Shown here one piece after another: positions 5,765 to 8,341 of a stretch of DNA of 8,341 nt. Position numbers and translations under genes: made by a program. Every line of letters begins with the position of its first letter. The first letter of the stretch is position 1. The notes beneath the pieces are model-generated. The model did no database searches. It was not told the origin of the DNA and saw nothing but the letters and a program-made list of their open reading frames with translations. Source of the DNA: Porphyromonadaceae bacterium UBA4702 (lineage in GTDB: Bacteria > Bacteroidota > Bacteroidia > Bacteroidales > Muribaculaceae); contig DHKE01000097.1 of the NCBI GenBank assembly GCA_002404675.1, forward strand, positions 1 through 8,341, written 5' to 3'.

Positions 5765-5927
5765 AGGATAAGCGGGGCAGCCGTGCCAGCCATGGTTTCT
5801 CGTGTGTCCCATACAGCGGTTGAAGTCAAATCTCTGGCGTGCAAGCGAGAGGGAGAGGTGGCATCGCCGTATGTATGTGCATAGTTGGAAACAGACAAAT
5901 CTATTATAAACCAAGAGCTATTTAATT
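5765..5927 (+). promoter_or_regulatory. Long mutA 5' leader, structure unassigned
   Basis: The predicted leader is long for this window. It contains small hairpins: GGCA (5776-5779) with TGCC (5784-5787); CTCT-G-GC (from 5832) with GC-G-AGAG (ending about 5851); and GGTG (5857-5860) with CGCC (5865-5868). An ATG at 5792 opens a 30-codon frame ending in TAG at 5882-5884, before the mutA ATG. The last 40 bases are A/U-rich and unstructured, as usual around Bacteroidetes starts. I looked for a cobalamin riboswitch, which would suit a B12 enzyme, and did not find its conserved B12 box or core. A regulatory role is therefore only a possibility. Confidence 0.3.
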
Positions 5928-7775
5928 ATGGCAGAAAACACTGAAAAACTGTTTGATATGTTTCCGCCTATCTCCACTGAAGAGTGGAAGGCGAAAATAA
6001 TCACCGATTTGAAGGGTGCCGATTTCGACAAGAAATTGGTATGGCGCACCAATGAGGGTTTCAATGTGCAGCCTTTCTATCGCGCAGAGGACATCGAGGG
6101 GCTCTATACGCTCGGCTCGATGCCCGGACAGTTCCCGTATGTCCGCGGAACACGCGACAAAAACACCTGGCTCATCCGCCAGCAGATCCAGGGCGAGACA
6201 GCGGAGGAGATGAACCGCAATGCCGTTCATGTGCTCGATCGCGGTGTTGACTCTCTCGGCTTCAAGCTTGACAAGGATTTCAACACTGCCGATTTCGCTG
6301 TGCTTTTCCGCGACATCGACCTTAAGAAGGTGGAAATCAACATCGACGCTTGCCCACTCTGCATTGAGAAGATTGCAGCCGGACTGGTAGAATATATCAA
6401 CGCAAATGGTCTCGCCGACGATTTCCGCGGCTCGGTTGACTTCAACCCGTACAAGCGTTTGATCAAGCACGGTCTTCCTTTCCCGGAGGACATCTGCAAA
6501 GTGGCTATGCGTGTCTATGAGACCGTTAAGCCGGTCAAGGGCCTCCGTTGCTTTGCTGTAGACAGCTACATATTCTGCAACGCCGGCGCATACATCACCG
6601 AAGAACTCGCTTACGCTCTCTCTTGGGGCGCACAGTGGATGACTACGATGACCGAAGCCGGGCTGAAGCCATGCGAAGTGGCTGACCGCATCAAGTTCAA
6701 CATGGGCATCTCGCCCAACTACTTCATGGAACTTGCCAAGTTCCGCGCTGGCCGTTTGCTGTGGGCTGAAACTGTCAAGGCTTACAACCCCTGCAACGAG
6801 GAGTGCTGCAAGATGATGGTACACGCCACGACAAGCCAGTTCAACCAAACCATATTTGACGCTCATGTCAACCTGCTCCGCTCTATGACAGAGACCATGA
6901 GCGCCGCTCTCGCCGGTGTTGACTCTATAGAGACACTGCCGTTTGACCTGCAGTACCAGAAGCCCGACGAGTTCAGCGAGCGCATCGCACGCAACCAGCA
7001 GCTCCTCCTCCGCGAAGAGTCTCATCTCGACAAGGTGGCAGACCCCGCCGGCGGCAGCTACTATGTGGAAGTGCTCACTGCCTCTATAGCGCAGCAGGCT
7101 TGGAAGATATTCAACGAGCTCGACGACCTCGGCGGATTTGACGCTGCCATGACTTCCGGTGAACTCCAGAAGCGCGTCAACGCTTCCAACGAGAAACGCC
7201 ACACAGACGTGGCTCGCCGCAAGGAAATCCTCCTCGGCACGAACCAGTACCCGAACTTCAACGAGAAGGCTCTCGACAAGATCTCCAAGGAAAGCTGCGG
7301 CAAGTGCTGCGGCGAGAAGTGCGAGGGTGTCGAGGCTGTCAAGTTCGACCGCGCTGCAAGCGAGTTTGAGGCTCTCCGCCTCGCTACTGAGCGCAGCAGC
7401 AAGCGTCCGAAAGTGTTCATGCTCACTATCGGCAACCTCGCCATGCGTCTTGCTCGCGCACAGTTCTCGTCCAACTTCTTCGGATGCGCCGGATATGAGA
7501 TTATCGACAACATCGGTTTCGACACTGTCAAGGCTGGTGTTGATGCTGCTGTCGAGAAGGGCGCGGACATCATCGTCCTCTGCTCAAGCGACGACGAGTA
7601 TGCACAGTTCGCTCCCGAGGCGTACAAGGAAATCGACGGCCGCGCTCTCTTTGTCGTTGCCGGCGCACCCGCCTGCATGGACGAGCTCAAGGCCCAGGGC
7701 ATCGAAGACTTCATCCATGTCCGCGAAAACGTGCTCGAGACACTCAAAGGGTTTAACGCTAAACTGCTTAAGTAA
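5928..7775 (+). CDS. mutA: Methylmalonyl-CoA mutase small (beta) subunit
   Basis: This is the 615-residue non-catalytic subunit of the heterodimeric, adenosylcobalamin-dependent methylmalonyl-CoA mutase, which interconverts succinyl-CoA and (R)-methylmalonyl-CoA in the propionate pathway. The start MAENTEKLFDMFPPIS and the following EEWKAKIITDLKGADFDKKL are typical. The TIM-barrel domain fills about 40-440 and ends near the mutase signature DPAGGSYYVE (372-381). The C-terminal flavodoxin-like domain (about 492-615) matches the B12-binding fold but reads LTIGNLAMRLARA where the catalytic subunit has DxHxxG, so it lacks the cobalt-ligating histidine, as expected for MutA. A linker between the domains carries a cysteine cluster C457, C460, C461, C465. 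Codon use is strongly biased (many GGC, CGC, AAG, GAG, CTC), which suggests high expression. The stop is 3 bases before mutB, so the subunits are translationally close. No other reading is plausible. Confidence 0.96.
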   Translation: MAENTEKLFDMFPPISTEEWKAKIITDLKGADFDKKLVWRTNEGFNVQPFYRAEDIEGLYTLGSMPGQFPYVRGTRDKNTWLIRQQIQGETAEEMNRNAVHVLDRGVDSLGFKLDKDFNTADFAVLFRDIDLKKVEINIDACPLCIEKIAAGLVEYINANGLADDFRGSVDFNPYKRLIKHGLPFPEDICKVAMRVYETVKPVKGLRCFAVDSYIFCNAGAYITEELAYALSWGAQWMTTMTEAGLKPCEVADRIKFNMGISPNYFMELAKFRAGRLLWAETVKAYNPCNEECCKMMVHATTSQFNQTIFDAHVNLLRSMTETMSAALAGVDSIETLPFDLQYQKPDEFSERIARNQQLLLREESHLDKVADPAGGSYYVEVLTASIAQQAWKIFNELDDLGGFDAAMTSGELQKRVNASNEKRHTDVARRKEILLGTNQYPNFNEKALDKISKESCGKCCGEKCEGVEAVKFDRAASEFEALRLATERSSKRPKVFMLTIGNLAMRLARAQFSSNFFGCAGYEIIDNIGFDTVKAGVDAAVEKGADIIVLCSSDDEYAQFAPEAYKEIDGRALFVVAGAPACMDELKAQGIEDFIHVRENVLETLKGFNAKLLK

Positions 7776-7778
7776 ATC

Positions 7779-8341
7779 ATGAAACCGAACTTCAAAGAAA
7801 TCGATATAACAAAAGTGACATCTTCCGCAGCCGCCCCGGCTGTCAAGGGAGAGGATTGGCTTCCGGCAGAGCTTATTCCCATCAAGCCGGTATATACCAA
7901 AGAGGATCTCGAAGGTCTCGAACACCTCAACTATTCATCAGGTATCCCACCGTTCCTCCGCGGTCCGTACAGCGCCATGTACCCCCTGCGTCCCTGGACT
8001 ATCCGTCAGTATGCAGGTTTCTCTACTGCTGCCGAGTCTAACGCATTCTACCGCCGTAACCTGGCTTCCGGACAGAAGGGTCTTTCAGTGGCATTCGACC
8101 TTCCCACTCACCGCGGATATGATGCCGACCATGAGCGCGTAGTAGGTGATGTCGGCAAGGCCGGTGTGTCTATCTGCTCAATTGAGGACATGAAAGTCCT
8201 CTTCGACGGCATACCCCTCGGCAAGATGTCAGTGTCAATGACCATGAACGGCGCAGTGCTTCCCGTTCTCGCGTTCTATATCAACGCCGGTCTGGAGCAG
8301 GGTGTTTCACTCGACCAGATGGCAGGTACTATCCAGAACGA
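7779..8341 (+). CDS. mutB: Methylmalonyl-CoA mutase large (alpha) subunit, N-terminal part (3' partial)
   Basis: The frame opens at the ATG at 7779, three bases after the mutA stop, and runs off the window end, giving 187 full codons of the catalytic subunit. Residues 1-30 are a variable arm ([16 protein letters not shown]), followed by [26 protein letters not shown]. Tyr78 in RQYAGF corresponds, by recall of the Propionibacterium enzyme, to the active-site Tyr89 that helps position substrate and drive cobalt-carbon bond breakage. [18 protein letters not shown] (101-118) and the barrel strand [12 protein letters not shown] (151-162) are hallmark segments. The remaining barrel, with the substrate-binding Arg and His, and the C-terminal B12-binding domain with its DxHxxG histidine should lie downstream. 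With MutA it forms the enzyme that links succinate to propionate. Assignment is secure although only the N-terminal part is visible. Confidence 0.96.
   Translation, partial: MKPNFKEIDITKVTSSAAAPAVKGEDWLPAELIPIKPVYTKEDLEGLEHLNYSSGIPPFLRGPYSAMYPLRPWTIRQYAGFSTAAESNAFYRRNLASGQKGLSVAFDLPTHRGYDADHERVVGDVGKAGVSICSIEDMKVLFDGIPLGKMSVSMTMNGAVLPVLAFYINAGLEQGVSLDQMAGTIQN

Noticed and set aside
5765..5927. Cobalamin riboswitch before mutAB
   Set aside because: It would suit the enzyme, but the conserved B12 box and core segments are not seen, and mutases are not usual targets of that switch.
5922..7202. Minus-strand open frame of 426 codons opposite mutA
   Set aside because: It lies entirely antisense to mutA, whose protein is unmistakable. 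The long frame follows from the biased codon use of mutA, and its translation shows no family features.
7061..7930. Minus-strand open frame of 289 codons opposite the end of mutA and start of mutB
   Set aside because: It spans the antisense of two confirmed genes, is serine/arginine-rich and low in complexity, and has no promoter: a shadow frame.

Overview
The window looks like chromosomal DNA from a Bacteroidales bacterium, probably a gut Muribaculaceae or Prevotella/Bacteroides relative with moderately high GC. Three things support this. The promoters match the Bacteroidetes form (TTTG, about 19 nt, TAnnTTTGC). Most starts have A-rich leaders rather than strong Shine-Dalgarno sites. Several proteins (DUF6452, DUF6048, split MutA/MutB, a RokA-like ROK kinase) are of Bacteroidetes type. 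I see no mobile element, CRISPR array, tRNA or rRNA.

Layout. 1-2896 (+) is a tightly packed run of four genes: the C-terminus of a membrane-anchored family 2 glycosyltransferase, a DUF6452 lipoprotein, a DUF6048 predicted outer-membrane barrel, and an iron-dependent alcohol dehydrogenase, ending at a strong terminator (2934-2983). 2984-3199 has no protein gene. It holds a consensus promoter followed about 55 nt later by an intrinsic terminator, both on +, so it looks like an orphan small RNA of about 90 nt. It also holds the terminator of the convergent gene. 3200-4222 (-) is a ROK-family sugar kinase with its own promoter and an operator-like palindrome. 4342-5589 (-) is an FtsX/LolC-type ABC permease. 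5590-5927 is a divergent intergenic region with one promoter per side and a leader of about 160 nt in front of mutA. 5928-8341 (+) is mutA and the start of mutB, the two subunits of B12-dependent methylmalonyl-CoA mutase.

How the genes fit together. MutAB interconverts succinyl-CoA and methylmalonyl-CoA, the step that Bacteroidales use to make propionate from succinate. The ROK kinase would feed hexose (or GlcNAc) into glycolysis, and the alcohol dehydrogenase would dispose of reducing equivalents or toxic aldehydes, so several genes fit a fermentative sugar metabolism. The glycosyltransferase/DUF6452/DUF6048 trio and the permease are envelope proteins. No complete unknown defence or mobile system is visible. 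The most interesting non-routine signals are the orphan small RNA candidate, the palindromes at the kinase promoter, the long mutA leader with a possible 30-codon upstream frame, and a cysteine cluster in the MutA linker.
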